Positions 23,407-36,111 of a stretch of DNA of 64,000 bases are shown in pieces. The stretch comes from Ascaphus truei. Lineage: Eukaryota > Chordata > Amphibia > Anura > Ascaphidae. Below the pieces are notes generated by a model, which saw only the letters and a program-made list of their open reading frames with translations, was not told the origin of the DNA and ran no database searches. Location: the NCBI GenBank assembly GCA_036426205.1, contig CM071574.1:17702440-17766439 (forward strand). Reading direction: 5' to 3'. The first letter of the stretch is position 1. Each line of letters opens with the position of its first letter. The position numbers were made by a program, and so were the translations under genes.

Positions 23407-24629
23407 CTCTAACATGCACTGTCTGAAATGCAAAGGTACACAACTACAATTGTTGCTAAGGATCACTACCTCTGATCTCAGTGCTTTCATGACTTTGACC
23501 CTGTGGAGTTTTATTATCTGCATCTGCAGCTACTAGAGGTGCCACGCACTGTCAAAAATGCAAAGTTACACAATTACAATTGGTGCAATATTTACCACCT
23601 CTGAATATTTCCAGTGTTTCTTTGACATTAATTTATGCAGCATCAGTTTCTGTTACTTTGCAGCTTTTAGAGGTGTAGAGTCACCATAAACGTACCCTCT
23701 TCATTACATCGAATGAGCAGTGGCACCGATCAGATGTTGCTCCACCTTCAGTGATGTGAATCGATTATACCTCAAGGGTAGATTTTCGGACTCTCCTACA
23801 GTTGCTGCAGTAGGCATCTCTATCTGCACATATATCTGTATGTTTCTGTCTGATACTTGTTTTAAAATGTGTCCCATTATTTTATCATTAGTCTGTAGGA
23901 CCATATTAAATTGATGTTACTTTTATTCAATGGTACTCACCCTCATTGTTAGGGACTTCCATGTACATACAATCTGTTTACCAAATACATGGTTCAGTGT
24001 GTATTGCCTACAGCGGTATACTATCCACAGCGGTATACTATCCAGTTCACCTATACTCATCAGTGCGTGCATGTTACAGGGGCTATTTTTCCAGTACCCA
24101 CTCTCCCTCTTTGGAGTGTTGCTAGGACGTAAACTGGACAGAAGGCCCCACTACAGCATGAAATTCTGTATGTTGTCAGTGGTGCACGCTACAGTAGGTA
24201 AGTGGATATCAGAACAATAGTAAGAAAATAAACCTACTGTGGGCACTCTGTAAAGGTAGGTATAATAAAATATATTCTTTAATGTCAACCAAGAGACTAA
24301 AATAATGGGTGTTAAAAAGAACTGGGATGCAGCTGAGATCCTAGTTCGAGTACTGCGGATGGACTCTAAATCAAGTGCTAGTATTGTATGGTGACCAAAA
24401 TATGTCGGGCACTCATATAATATCCAATTAGTGGATGAGATGAACTAGTAATGATCAGATGTTCCCAAAGTAGGTGAACACAAATATTAAAAAAATACGG
24501 TAAGTCAAGAAAACCTTCACCTCAGGTCATACAGATGCCGTGGCCATTATCCGAACATTTACCTGAGTAAATGTTGCATTGTGCCACGTGTAGGTTGGAG
24601 ATATATTTTCTAGTTTTGCCGAGGCAGAC

Positions 24630-24960
24630 TAATGGCCCATCAGATTAACACAGCAGGGACCCCTGCTGTGTGAGTCCTACCGGGGTCTGCCTTTCTGTAA
24701 TAGATGCGCAGTAAGAGATAGGCTGAATCAGTCACTCTAACTGCTCGCCTCTCACAGGCGATCGCAGGGCTTTTAATTAATTATAAACATTACAGTAATG
24801 TAGCAGGGGGTCTCCGGAGCTGAACCACATTGATTTCAAGTCCGAGGACCCCCTACTTCCTGAGATACAGGCCCCATTATGGGGTGCTGTATCTCCTATG
24901 CATGGAAATGTCCCGATCCCATGTCGCGAGACATTTCCATCCATAGGAGGTTGTCAGGGT
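24630..24960. repeat. Palindromic MITE-like repeat (family B)
   Basis: Begins AATGGCCCATCAGATTAACA, as do both arms of the fold-back at 30302-30558. It then has a block (AGCAGGGGGTCTCCGGAG...ACAGGCCCCAT) found in both arms of the fold-back at 51174-51565. A hairpin at about 24895-24949 pairs CATGGAAATGTC with its inverse. No target duplication recognised. Confidence 0.5.
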
Positions 24961-25119
24961 TCCGGTTGATCATATGTATACTGTAGATCAATAGCAGCTA
25001 GGAGGCCTAGCCAAGATATATGAATACAGAGTATTAGAGAAATACTGATATAAATACCCTTATGATGTAACAAGCCTGGTTGATATTAATACAGATATCA
25101 GTTGCTGACAATCAAAACG

Positions 25120-25215
25120 CTAGATAATAGGAATGAAAATGAAGCCCTCGTTGAGCCCCTTTGTTGATAGAGTTTCCAGGGTATAAATCCAACGGGCTTC
25201 TTTTCTGAGTAGTAC
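25120..25215 (-). pseudogene. C-terminal end of a Penelope-like ORF
   Basis: Read on the minus strand the frame gives KEARWIYTLETLSTKGLNEG and reaches a stop at 25120. WIY.L.T....GLN is the conserved tail behind the GIY-YIG domain of Penelope-like proteins. Only this last part of about 30 residues is left; a G-rich minisatellite lies immediately upstream. Confidence 0.65.
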
Positions 25216-25309
25216 TGTATCCCAGTCCCCCCTTTTACCTGGTGAGTATTAGACCAATACTTACCAGGTATAAGAAGGGGGGACTGGATTATCTAGCACT
25301 TTGATTGTC

Positions 25310-25880
25310 CCTCCCAGATTGTCTCTCCCAGGGGGAGAGAGATCAGGGGGGGAGAGAAACCAGGTCATGAGAGAGAGACCGGGGGGGGAGAGAGAGAGAG
25401 ACCCCATGGGGGGAGAGACTAGAGGGAGAGAGAGACCAGGGGGGGAGAGAGACCGGGAGGGGGGAGACAGCAGGGGGAACCAGTCCATGTTGAGATTCAC
25501 CCCATGAGATTTTAGGAGATCCCCCATCCCCCACTCAGGATTGCAACTTTTTTAATGACGTTTTGTTTCCATTTTGTTGTCGTTGTTCTTTAATTGCTTT
25601 AATTTAATTCTTTCAATTTTTTTACAAGAATTGTTTATTAACCAGGGGGGGAAAGAGACCGGGGGGGAAATTAGGGGGGGGGGGGGGTGGAGAGAGAGAC
25701 CAGAGGGAACCAGTCCCAGTTTACTTCATTGCAATGTCCCTAAGTTATTTTTTTAGTCAGTTGAACAGAGAGACCAGGAGGGGGTTGAGAGACCAAGGGG
25801 GGAGGGGGAGAGACCAGGGGGGGGGAGATACCAGGGGGGAGAGACCAGTGGGGAGACAGAAACCAGGGGGATCAGTCCCA
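25310..25880. repeat. G-rich polypurine minisatellite
   Basis: Irregular tandem units of the type GAGAGACCAGGGGGG on the plus strand, in three blocks: about 25316-25470, 25645-25710 and 25765-25870. They are separated by related unique stretches containing CAGTCCCAGTTYACTTCA. The purine strand bias and G-runs could form quadruplex or triplex DNA. The open frames through it are low-complexity and not genes. Confidence 0.8.
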
Positions 25881-25919
25881 GTTCACTTCAATGCAATGCA
25901 ATACAAATGTCCCTAAGGT

Positions 25920-27240
25920 TTTTTGTCAGATGAACAGGGAAGCGCGGGGGCCAGGGGGTGGTGGGGTGTCAGTTGTTTAACGGAGCCACTGCAACACTCG
26001 CCTGGTAAACGGAAGAGTAGTTTCAGTTGGGGTATGGAGCAACGCCGGGCAGGTACTCTTTCTTCAAAGCACTTGGATGGAGTGAAGCGCCAGGGTTCTC
26101 CTACACAAAGCGCTTGCGCAAGTGGACTCTCAGCTTCCATACTCCCCCCGGGCCCCCGCTGATGCTGCACTGTGAAAGTGAGAGTGGCTGAGTAGTGGCT
26201 GAGTTGCTCTCCACATTGGGTCCTCACACAGCTAGGCTTGGAGTCCTAGAGGGGGGAAGGAAGGGCTGGTCGCACCGGTTCGGCAAACTTTGAAAATTTT
26301 AGGAACAGGTTCACACGAACCGGTGGGAACCGGCAGAATCCCTCCACTGCTCCTCCCGCCACGAGGCAATTAGTCCTAGACCAGGGCTTAGGACTATGTA
26401 TCTAGGAGTCCCTCCTCCTCTACCCCCCTGCAATGTTTGGCACCCTTTGCCAACCCTCTCACATCTTATAGAATTAAAAAATACATCAACGCATTGGAAC
26501 CAAATAATAAAAAAAGAACAGAAAAGCATGCAAATCCGATTGGAAAGCGCTCTTTCCGCATGCATTGGCACAAATCAGAGCTACTAGAATAGGTCCCAGT
26601 GTGATATTTGCTTGAAGCCAAAGTGCCTCTCACTGGTAATGTGTACCGTGATCCTGGAGAATGGAGATCTTGAGCACCAAACATCTCTCGCTATGATCCC
26701 ACTGGTATTTTTAATTGAGCACAGAGCACTGTGAAATTGAGTATGGACCCCACAGTGGTTTCTGATGGCACTGCACGCTGTTTTCTGCACAGAAATTCCC
26801 TCGTGTCCCTTTGAATATCGCAATATTGCATTAAGCTCCTCATCTGCAGTGTTCAAACAATGAACTATACAACTTACAGTAAATGGAAGATTTCACAATA
26901 TACTGTATACATACAACCCTTAAATATTACCATAAATAATTTGTGCAATAAACAAATTAACAGTGTCTTAATTACCAATATGGAAATGATACTTGATCTC
27001 ATAAATATTTTTTGTAAATACTTGTAATTATTTGTGTTGATTAACAAAGTGCCCTTATCTATAATCACATCAGTAGTGTTTGAATACACTGTAAAACTAT
27101 TTCTAATGGGGTATATTTTTCAAGATAGAATTTGAAAGATGTAAAACGGAGGAAATAAGTGAATGGAAAAAAATAAGTGAATGGTGAGTCAAATAAACAT
27201 TCAAATCTTCAAATTGTTCAAAATTATTCTGCATGAACAG
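25920..27240. other. Unassigned; GC-rich start, no gene
   Basis: About 25930-26220 is GC-rich with several short inverted runs and could be transposon regulatory DNA. The rest is AT-rich. A 90-codon minus frame at 26584-26856 carries no recognisable motif. Confidence 0.35.
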
Positions 27241-27264
27241 GGCAGGCTTCAGAGCAGTGGCATC

Positions 27265-27850
27265 GTTGCCACTGCACCGAGCCACACGGCCTCTGTAACA
27301 CTCTTATCTTCTCCTTCACCATCTCTTCCTGCTGGGTCCCTCATCATGGGGTGGTGATGTCAAATGGCAGTGCGTTGTCATGACAAAGGGACATCACGTG
27401 ATGCTGAAGCCATTTAACATCGCCGTGCCATGTTTGGGGGCCCTGTAGGAGGAGATGGCGAAAGAGACTCTAAACACTGCTGTACCAGAGGTGGGGAATA
27501 TGACACCACGTTAATCTTCTGACTAAAACTACAGAAGCAAACTTGCACTACAGCAGAATTCAGAAGCAATCTCAATCCTGCTCCGCTCAGCCTGATGACG
27601 TCGTAGATGCCCGAATATCGGTATATCCATATTCGGGCATCTGCGACGTTATCCAGGCTGACTGAACAGAGCCGGAGAGAGACAGCTTCTGAATGCTGCT
27701 GCTGCTGCGGTGCGGAGAGAGACACGGAGTGAAATGGGCTGCTACTGTGTAGCAGTGTCTCCTGCAGAATTAATCATTACTGTTTTGGGGCAACGGGTGG
27801 GGGGCTCGCATAGTTGACATTTAAATTTTAAAAAGTTGAGCACCACTACT
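27265..27850. repeat. hAT-like remnant with internal fold-back
   Basis: About 27285-27450 is similar to the CpG/CACGTG-rich interior of the hAT MITEs at 13986 and 23082 (GGCCTCTGTAACA, TCACGTGATGC). At 27552-27698 a fold-back pairs CAGAATTCAGAAGC...GATGCCCGAATAT with its inverted copy around a 12-base loop. The right side ends GTTGAGCACCACT, like a hAT end. Boundaries and target duplication are uncertain. Confidence 0.4.
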
Positions 27851-28368
27851 GTAAACAAGGGAAAAAAATGACAACAATCTCGTCAAACTTCACATAGAAC
27901 GTCAAGTAACATATTTGTGTTCTAAATGAATTGGGATGCAATGGAAACTTTTAAACCTGGTGCTGCATCTACCTTGATCTTTCATGTTTGCAGAAAGATT
28001 GTTACTTAATCGTGTTTGACACTTGCAACAATGTATAATTAAAGTGCTCACTTTATCAACCCCACACACTGTGAAATAGATATGTAAGCGGGAGTTAATG
28101 GTAGCTTGTATGCTTGTCATTTCAAGTACCTGCAGTGAATGAGTTCGTATGGAATTCTGCCAATTCGTGTTGTTTGCTGGGCCTCATTTAGAAACACCAT
28201 TTTTGGCCATGCTTGTTTGATGATTTTAAACTCAATTTGTGAAAATAGTGAGAAAAAAAGTAATAGGCATGTACTCTATATCTGACATCTATCTATAGTT
28301 ATTAGTAGAGTATTTTTTTTGTTTGTTTTTGAACAGTTTAGAATTAACTCAACTCAGTTTAGAATTCT

Positions 28369-28482
28369 CTCCCTCTCTCCCTCTCTCCCTCTCTCCCTCT
28401 CCTCCCTTCTCTCCCTCTCTCCCTCCCTCTCTCCCTCTCTCCCTCTCTCCCTCTCTCCCCCTCTCTCTCTCTCTCTCTCTCC
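28369..28482. repeat. (CTCTCCCT)n microsatellite
   Basis: A pure pyrimidine run of CTCTCCCT units turning into (CT)n at the right end. Confidence 0.95.
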
Positions 28483-28489
28483 TCATATC

Positions 28490-30300
28490 CTGATGTAATC
28501 AATCATTCTGTGCATCTCCGCCTGTCTCCTCCTTCTCTCTGCTTGTCTCTCTGCTTGTCTCTCAGCCTATCTCAGCTAACACTGTTGGATATTTATCCAG
28601 GTAATATCCTTGAATCAGCTGTTACTGTATATTTCTTATTCCAAATTAGGTCCTGCAGCTTCAAACCGATGTCATATGAATTACCTACAACTCCATACAT
28701 AGAATACTGACATTTTCTCAGATCTCTTTATTAATCCAACCTAACTGTCATAGGCTCTTTGGTTGCATCAGCTAAAACCTACAGTTATCCATAATCACTG
28801 TGTCAACCTAAACAGGCTTCTCTATAGAGTACTTTTAGAGCCAGCTGTACCCTTAATATAACAATTCAATGCACGGTAACTGACTATATCCCAATATATA
28901 CCAAATGAAGAAAGAACCTTTGCAATATAGAAAGAACCATCAGAATTATACTGCATATTTTCACACTTTGTTTTGATAACTGGATTCACACATTACAATA
29001 TAATTATCGTTGAATTGGATTTCTTACACAGCTTATATAATATCATCATACTGATACAAAACAGTAACTGGCACATATAACAATGGTGTATTGTGAGGAC
29101 ATCATTGATGTCATTATTAAACATTCACGCAAACAAGTATTTTCATTGTATACTGTGGAAAAGTTTCTAAAACTATTTAAACTTTACTGTAAGGGAAATC
29201 TTGCACAATTTAAGCAACTTAGTAAATTGTCCGGCAACATACAGTACTGCAGGTTGTATCTTCTCATTTTGTTAGGTGGAGACCATGGACAAAGGTGGTC
29301 ACACACAAAAAAAAATAATCAGTAAAAAATGAAAAGACTCAAGAAACGAGGTAATGGAAGATTTGAGATATTTACAACAATGGGGTCTTAGTATCAAAGC
29401 TAAAGTACAGCAATTGCACAAGCTGTATTAAAGAAAATAATACTACTGGTGCAGCTTTTTTTTGGCACCAGAATCGCACTCTAATTACCTGGATTCTTAT
29501 GTTTAAAATATCTGCACTACGTACAGTATGGTGGTAGCTAGTATAAAAGAAGGTTGAAAGGTTTATATTGGGTTCCTCACTTAGCTTCCCAGTTGATCAA
29601 AATAAAGAGACAAAAAGTCACTATTCATTAAAAAAATTAAGGAATTGAATGAAATGGATCACTTGCAAATACGACACAGGTTTTCATACATTCTTGCCTC
29701 TTTGTGTTCATTATTAAGCGACCACCCCCCAGCTACAGGCAGGGGGGCTTCATGACCAGGGGGGGCCGGCCTTCCCCCCTCTGGCCCGCACCCGCACCGC
29801 CCTCCCCGATTCAGGGGAGGAGCCAACAGTAGCCTCCTTTTTAAGGCCAAGCTGGCGGGGGCAAGTCCTCTTTGCCACCCAGATGCATATTTATAGGGAT
29901 ATATATTAACCCAAGGATATGCGTACGTTGGTGCGTGTATGTACATATGTGATATGGGCAGGTATGTATGTTTATTTGTTATATAGGTGTGGATATCGAT
30001 GCATATGTGGTATAGGCGGTTGTATAGGTGGGGATATCGGCACATAAGCTGGTCTTTTTTGGCTATATATGGGCAGTTAGACATGTTATTCGCGCCACGC
30101 CATCGCCGGTTATTCCATTCCAAGCAGTGCGGTAAATCACCGCTCTCATGATAATAGTGGCATGTCTTATTTATTTCAGTGGTGATCTTTCCTCCCCCCC
30201 CCCCTATTGGATCTGTGGCAGCTGTGGGGGACTGCGTTGTTGCTCTAAGCCTAGACCAGTTTGGCAAGTGTACACCGCAGCGTCTAAATAGCTGGGAAAT
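28490..30300. other. No gene recognised; one long open frame
   Basis: Mostly AT-rich. On the minus strand 29659-30267 stays open for 202 codons and includes CHYYHESGDLPHCLEW and, later, G/P-rich sequence. I recognise no domain. The second half runs through simple ATATGT-type sequence and a GC-rich block (29720-29870), so the frame may be chance or the leader of an unidentified transposon. Confidence 0.35.
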
Positions 30301-30301
30301 T

Positions 30302-30558
30302 CTGGGAGATTCTAGGGCAGTCTCACAGTAAATGCCTCAATATTGCCACAACATTTCTGTGAGATTCTTAATGGCCCATCGGATTAACACAGCGGGGGTT
30401 CCCTGCAGTCCCATTCAAACTGAATCAAACTGAATGGGACTGCAGGAAACCCCTGCTGTGTTAATCCGATGGGCCATTAAGAATCTCACAGCAATGTTGA
30501 GGCAATGTTCACACAATGTTGTGGCATTTACTGTGAGACTGCCCCAGAACTCTCCCAG
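30302..30558. mobile_element. Near-perfect fold-back MITE (family B)
   Basis: Two arms of about 115-125 bp meet at a short loop near 30421. Each arm runs from CTGGGAGA through GGCAGTCTCACAG, TGTGAGATTCTTAATGGCCC and CAGCRGGGGTTYCCTGCAG. Arm differences are few, apart from a short expansion in one arm. It shares AATGGCCCATC.GATTAACA with 24630-24960. Such near-perfect palindromes are lost quickly, so the copy is probably young. No protein coding. Confidence 0.75.
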
Positions 30559-30759
30559 GCAAGAGTTCTAATACTCGTGGCTGCATCTGTATGTACACAT
30601 AAGTCCTTGGCAGCACCCAAACTTTGCAATGAGTAACTGGACCTGAATTCTGGTCTCTGGAAAATAGTTTAAATACGTTAGCCTTTTTTCTAGAACTGTG
30701 GGACTCATTGGTTCCAAGTGAGAAAAGTGCACATATGTAACGATGAACTCCATCAAAAT

Positions 30760-32817
30760 CTATTTGTTCCTATAAATGTCTCAACAGTATCTGCAACAAG
30801 ATACATCTAGTGTTTTATCAGTCTTTATCCTGATGGTATATAAATTAGTCAAGATATCTCTAGTTGTTGACGTGAAATGACAGATCCTTTAAAAGGTGCA
30901 GCATTGGATGTACAAAGGGTGCTTCACTTTGCTATGGGAATTATTTGTCCATAAGGAATGTGACACTGATTATGATGTTGGTGGCAGTTCCAATCATTTT
31001 CCTGCTGTCAGAAACACTCTGCACTTGAGATAACTATGAAAGCAACTATCAGCAACAAAAAGACATCGGTGGACAATTACAGCCCTTATTAATATAGATC
31101 TAAAGAATAAGTATACATTCTGAGTTCACAAATCCTATGTTTTTTGTAAAATCCCGCCTAGTGAGGAAATTGTAGTGCGTTACCTTCAAGAACCAATTAA
31201 CACATGCTCTTTATTAATTCTCATTCTTGTTTAGAGCTTTCAATGAAAACAAAATAATTTTACTCAGCCGCTCATTTTAAACCAGCTCTAGTGGACAGGC
31301 ACAAAATAGAAGAGCAAACTAACCCACACTTCTGTACCATATGGCAGAAATAGAGCCAAGAAACGTGACAGCCAAGAGATGCTACCCAAAACTAGTCTAT
31401 TTTTTTAGGTGAGTACCTGTTTTGGAACATTGCTCTTTGCAACAGCAGCAGATGGTTCATTTACTTACAGTATCGGCTCAAGTAGCTGCAGATGGTTAGA
31501 GAAGCATCCTGGATTATAGTATTCTCATTGACAACTAAATAATTGAATAACTTTCCACTCTGATTTATGGTAGTGTGATAGGACACAGTTCTGTGAACAA
31601 ATGCATTGTTGAGATAAGGATTGCTGACTTTCTAAATATAGGGAAATGAAAAACAAAATAGCATTTAATGGATTTTCACTTGGTCCCATCTAACGCTAAA
31701 TGAGATAATTATTACAATTCTTAGATCTTGTCTACCAGTAGCAGAACTTAAACAACTGTTAGTAATTTTATGAAAACTGGCAGTCAAAAAGCAGATTAGA
31801 GAAAAGTTACAACTGACAACAAATAGATTGAGTATTGCACTAATAATAGCACCAATAACATTATTACCCAATTCCCAAAAGCAGTTAAAGGATTTTACCA
31901 ATAACCATTCTATCCCGATCTTCTTGTCTAGATAAACAAAATCCTCAATTAATGATTTTCAGACTCTAAACTCGTGAAATAGTCAATTATCAAATGAAAC
32001 CGTAATAGTATAAACATTATTTTTGGTCTATGTGGAAATAAAGATTTTGGTTGCATGTAATTAATCAGTAGTATTGCTGTGGTATCTCAGTATAACTGTT
32101 TGCCAAGGCATTTAAAAAGAATCATTACAACATACTGGTTCATTTAAAATAAACCAATAGGAAATGAGGGGAGAAGAAAGTACATGGGCGGAAAAATAAC
32201 AGATACATTTGATAAAAGTGCATACTTTGTTATACATGGAACCAAACTCTCCTTCGTACTTCTGTGTACAATCCAATGTGTACAATCCAATATGAGGTTA
32301 GTGATTTAAACCATTATCTGTTAAAGTCTGCAATTGTATTAGTATCCACACAGGTCTATCCATTGTACTTGAATGTTAACAAAAATGTTTGCACATTATC
32401 ATATGAGAGAATGTATATTTGTTTCACAAATAGTGTTAATTGTTTTTGCAATGCACACAATTTTATGTTATCTTAAAAAGTGGAATTAACTCGGTTCATT
32501 TATTTTTTTTAAATTCCCTTTTCAAGACAAGAGGGATGGAGCCAGGAGTCTCCATGGCCTTTGGCAAGCAAAGCTATGGAGGGACAGGTTCGGGTATATG
32601 GGAATAAGGTGAGGGAAGTGACCAGGAAATGTTTTCAAAACTTTAGAGCAAAATGAGGTATGCCCAGCTTAATGAGCTATTTACAGTAAGTGCCCTGCCC
32701 AATACCCATACAATTTCCCCCCACACAATCCCCACACAATCCCCCCACAATACACACACATCCACCCACAAAATCCATTCAAAAATACCCTTCTCACAAA
32801 ACACATACAACACAACC
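30760..32817. other. No feature recognised
   Basis: AT-rich DNA. The only repeat seen is a short tandem duplication of TGTACAATCCAA at about 32266-32291. Confidence 0.5.
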
Positions 32818-33255
32818 CCCCAAATACATACTTACACTACCCCACAACTACATACTTACACTACCCCCCAAATACATACTTACACTACCCCACAACTACA
32901 TACTTACACTACCCCCCAAATACATACTTACACTACCCCACAAATACATACTTACACTACCCACCAAATACATACTTACCCTACCCCGTCAAATACATAC
33001 TTACACTACCCACCAAATACATACTTACCCTACCCCATCAAATACATACTTACACTACCCACCAAATACATACTTACCCTACCGCATCAAATACATACTT
33101 ACACTACCCTCCCCCAAATACATATTTACAACACAACAGTCCCTCCAAAAACATACTGTACTTACAACACTACCTCCCCCGAAACACATACTTACAATAC
33201 TACACCCAAAAACATACTTACAACACTACCCTCCCAGATACATACTTACAACATT
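32818..33255. repeat. 24-bp minisatellite with dimeric order
   Basis: About 12 regular and 5 decayed copies of CAAATACATACTTACACTACCC plus 1-3 bases. In the first part, units with AAATACATA alternate with units with AACTACATA. In the second, ACACTACCCAC alternates with ACCCTACCCCRT. The repeat therefore evolved as a dimer of about 49 bp. Because 24 is divisible by 3, two frames stay open (263 and 192 codons); these are not genes. Confidence 0.9.
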
Positions 33256-33259
33256 ACCT

Positions 33260-35090
33260 TGGGGATAGTCTCAAGCCGGACCCTGGCTTCCCTCACCTGC
33301 TACAGACATGCCTCTCTCTCGCATGGTGCTGCGGGCCAGCCTCTCTCTCCCACGCTGCTGAGGGCATGCCTCTCTCTCTCACACCAGGTCTTTCTATCAT
33401 GCCGGTGGCTGCGGGGGGACCGCTTGGCCGGCGCTGGAAGTTGAATCAAGCCCAACATCTGCGTTCGACTACTGGGCACCTGTCTGGTTGCTGTCGGGAC
33501 CCGCCTCTCCCATGCTGCTTCAGGCCTGCCTCTCTCTCCCATGCTATTGCATGCCTCCCACACTCTACCGAGCCCGGCCTCTCTCACATGCCGGTGCACA
33601 GCAGCAAAAAGGGAGACTTGTAGCAGCGTAGGAGAGAGAGCCAGGCCTGCAGCAACTGGGGAAGATAAAGGGTCAGAGGAAAATAGAGTTTGGGGCACTT
33701 TTTAAACTTTCATGCAGAGGAAATAGAGAGACTCTCAAAAACACAGAGGAGTCTGTTGTAGTTACAGAGACTGCATACTCCATTTTCTCTACGCTGATGG
33801 AAAAACATGGCACCAGTGAGTTGTGCACACGCCCCTGTACACGCGGCAAACAGCCGCTGCTAAGCACATTTCTTTTCTCCGCGCTGGCCGTTCTTCAGGA
33901 GGCTTGTGTTCCTACTAGCTGTTGCAAGGTGGAAAGCCACCTAAAGAACAAATGATATACACCACATGTAATTTAAGTATTAAGCCACATCATGGAACTA
34001 ACTGCATTCGTTGCCAATAAAACTATTGCAAGTATGCTTTTATATGAAACATGTTTTTGTTCCCAATGTAATATGGCCAAATATGCACCAATTGCAACAA
34101 GAGTAAGCACATAAGACCTAGTTCTCTTTGGTGATAGGAACATCTATATTTGTGGTGTGCATTCATCTGGCCTTCACCAGAGAACACTGCTGCTCCAAGC
34201 TGTAAGCATGTGCAATTACAGTAAATGTTTCTTATAAAAAAATAAGTTGCCAGTAAATGGTAGGAAAATGGATTAAATTCCCTGTATGATCAAATTTGTT
34301 ACGAAATTGTGTGGTCATTTTGATACAGCAATGTTTAGTTATGCTATTATTTTTGCCACAAAAATTGTGTCTCCTGAAAGCTGTTTTCAAGTCTCCAGAT
34401 TAGAGAATAAGGAAAACAAAATAAAACAACACAAATACTTATTAAACGTAAATACTAATCGAATTGCATAGTCATGGTGTTGGCATCAACATAATATGCC
34501 CTCCTAATATGATACCAATAATATAGATGGATTGGAATTGAGCTCTTACTCAAAAAAACAGAACATCTCAAATTTGCTGTTTCTGTGAATTTTAACAGTT
34601 TTGTAACTTTGATATCAATTGTGAAAGTAACTGTTATTCAACATGTTTTAGACAGTTTTGAATTTCATTTAATTGACTGAGGTTCCAACGGTTTTTTTTT
34701 TAACGACTGCTTATCAAATCAAAATTAGCTTTACAGAAAAAACATGTTTGCTAAGCTGCTGTGAATCAATTAGTGTAACTCTATTTGCAAGGGTAAGAAA
34801 CTGCATTCTTAAAATGATAATCTCCAACTAGTTTACTTTGTATTGTTTGTGCATGTGTGTACACTCAATTATATATTTTTTTGGCAGATCTTGTTTAATT
34901 GCATGAGAAGACATAGTTTAAAAAAAAAAGTTTGAAATAAATAAATATATGGGCATTAAATATTACTTTCCTATACATATTAGATAAAGAAAAATATAAA
35001 ATATTCTAATTCTGGAGAAATTTTTTTTTTTGGATGCAATAGGCCAATATTTATTTATTCCTTTTTTGAATACTATAAATATAGTATGTG
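33260..35090. other. Unassigned; GC-rich block then AT-rich DNA
   Basis: At 33290-33620 there are scattered imperfect copies of GCCTCTCTCTCCCATGCTGC, giving a GC-rich block. The remaining part is AT-rich without recognisable features. Confidence 0.4.
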
Positions 35091-35094
35091 TTGC

Positions 35095-35155
<61 letters not shown>

Positions 35156-35162
35156 ATTATTA
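35091..35162. repeat. (ATT)n microsatellite
   Basis: About 20 tandem ATT units with slight decay at the right end. Confidence 0.95.
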
Positions 35163-35904
35163 GTAATATCATGACCCAAGTTTGTTAATTTAACATTTCC
35201 GGGTGATTTGAAATGTTTCTAAATGTTGCTAAGATTTTAAAAAAAATAACATGCTAAATAACATCACAAGTAATTAGGGAATAATTATATTCAAGCAGGG
35301 TGTCATACACTTGTTTATTTTCTTTTTCTCACTTACAGTACAGTACATGTTTATCGAAAAATTTACAGCAACTCAACAATTGTTTCCTGAGTGGTTTTTA
35401 TTCTGTTCAAGGAGAAATATTTTACACTAAAATGCAGACGTTCTGCCACACTCACTAGCTTAAGGACTTCTTTAAGGATGCTTGGAAAGTTATCAAATTG
35501 TGCAATATGTTAACTTGATGAGTTGTTATAAACACCTATCATGTTGAAGTGTTATCTGTCAGCTACTGGTCTTAAAGCACAATCACTAAACAGACACATG
35601 AAAACATTCACTTTAATGGGCACCAGTAAATAAATATTTGGGATTTGAATGTTTTAATTACATTTACTCAGGTTAAATCACAGTTTTATTAAATGCAACA
35701 CAATCTGTGTTATTTCTTCTCATTTTTGCAATATTAGACCATGGGAAGAAATCAGAAATCACGTTAAAGAAGACTAAAGGTTAAGTTGAGACATCTACTG
35801 TTCTGTATTTATTCTTGAGCGTAGAAGAATGTTGATATCTAAAGGGATGGATAGAAAGGGAGAGAGGGAAATAGAATTGCACAATTGTCTTACTGGGCCT
35901 AGAT

Positions 35905-36111
35905 CAGTGGTTCCCAACATTTGTTTGGCTAAGGAACCCAATGTGTAATTCTGAGGAACACCAACCCTCTCTAATAGCGCATCTGAGATCAAATGCATTG
36001 TAAATTCTTCTGTATTTGGTACCATTTTAAAATGACCTGAAAATTACAGGGAAGTCTTTAGGGATGCCTGGGGAACCCAAGGGTTCTTAGGAACCTGGTT
36101 TAAAAACACTG
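35905..36111. mobile_element. hAT-type MITE with perfect 8-bp duplication
   Basis: Starts CAGTGGTTCCCAAC and ends GGTTTAAAAACACTG. GCCTAGAT is found on both sides (35897-35904 and 36112-36119). 207 bp, non-coding. It resembles the 15422-15958 element at its ends. Confidence 0.88.

Larger units (their letters stand above)
22496..24625 (+). mobile_element. Penelope-like untranslated/pseudo-LTR sequence
   Basis: Starts with a hammerhead-like core at 22540-22580 and runs on without coding frames. It carries two adjacent 17-bp copies of CAGCGGTATACTATCCA near 24011-24044. A hAT MITE is inserted at 23082-23406. Its assignment to Penelope rests on the hammerhead alone, so the right boundary is approximate. 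Confidence 0.4.

Noticed and set aside
29659..30267. 202-codon minus frame with Cys/His residues resembling a zinc-knuckle
   Set aside because: Spacing fits no knuckle family I know and half of it is low-complexity; kept only as an unassigned open stretch.
32818..33255. CRISPR-like array
   Set aside because: Units are contiguous without unique spacers and the context is eukaryotic.
32653..33444. Open frames of 263 and 192 codons, rich in Thr, Tyr, Pro and His
   Set aside because: They translate a 24-bp minisatellite, whose unit length keeps any frame open.
35091..35172. Poly-isoleucine minus frame
   Set aside because: Translation of the (ATT)n repeat.
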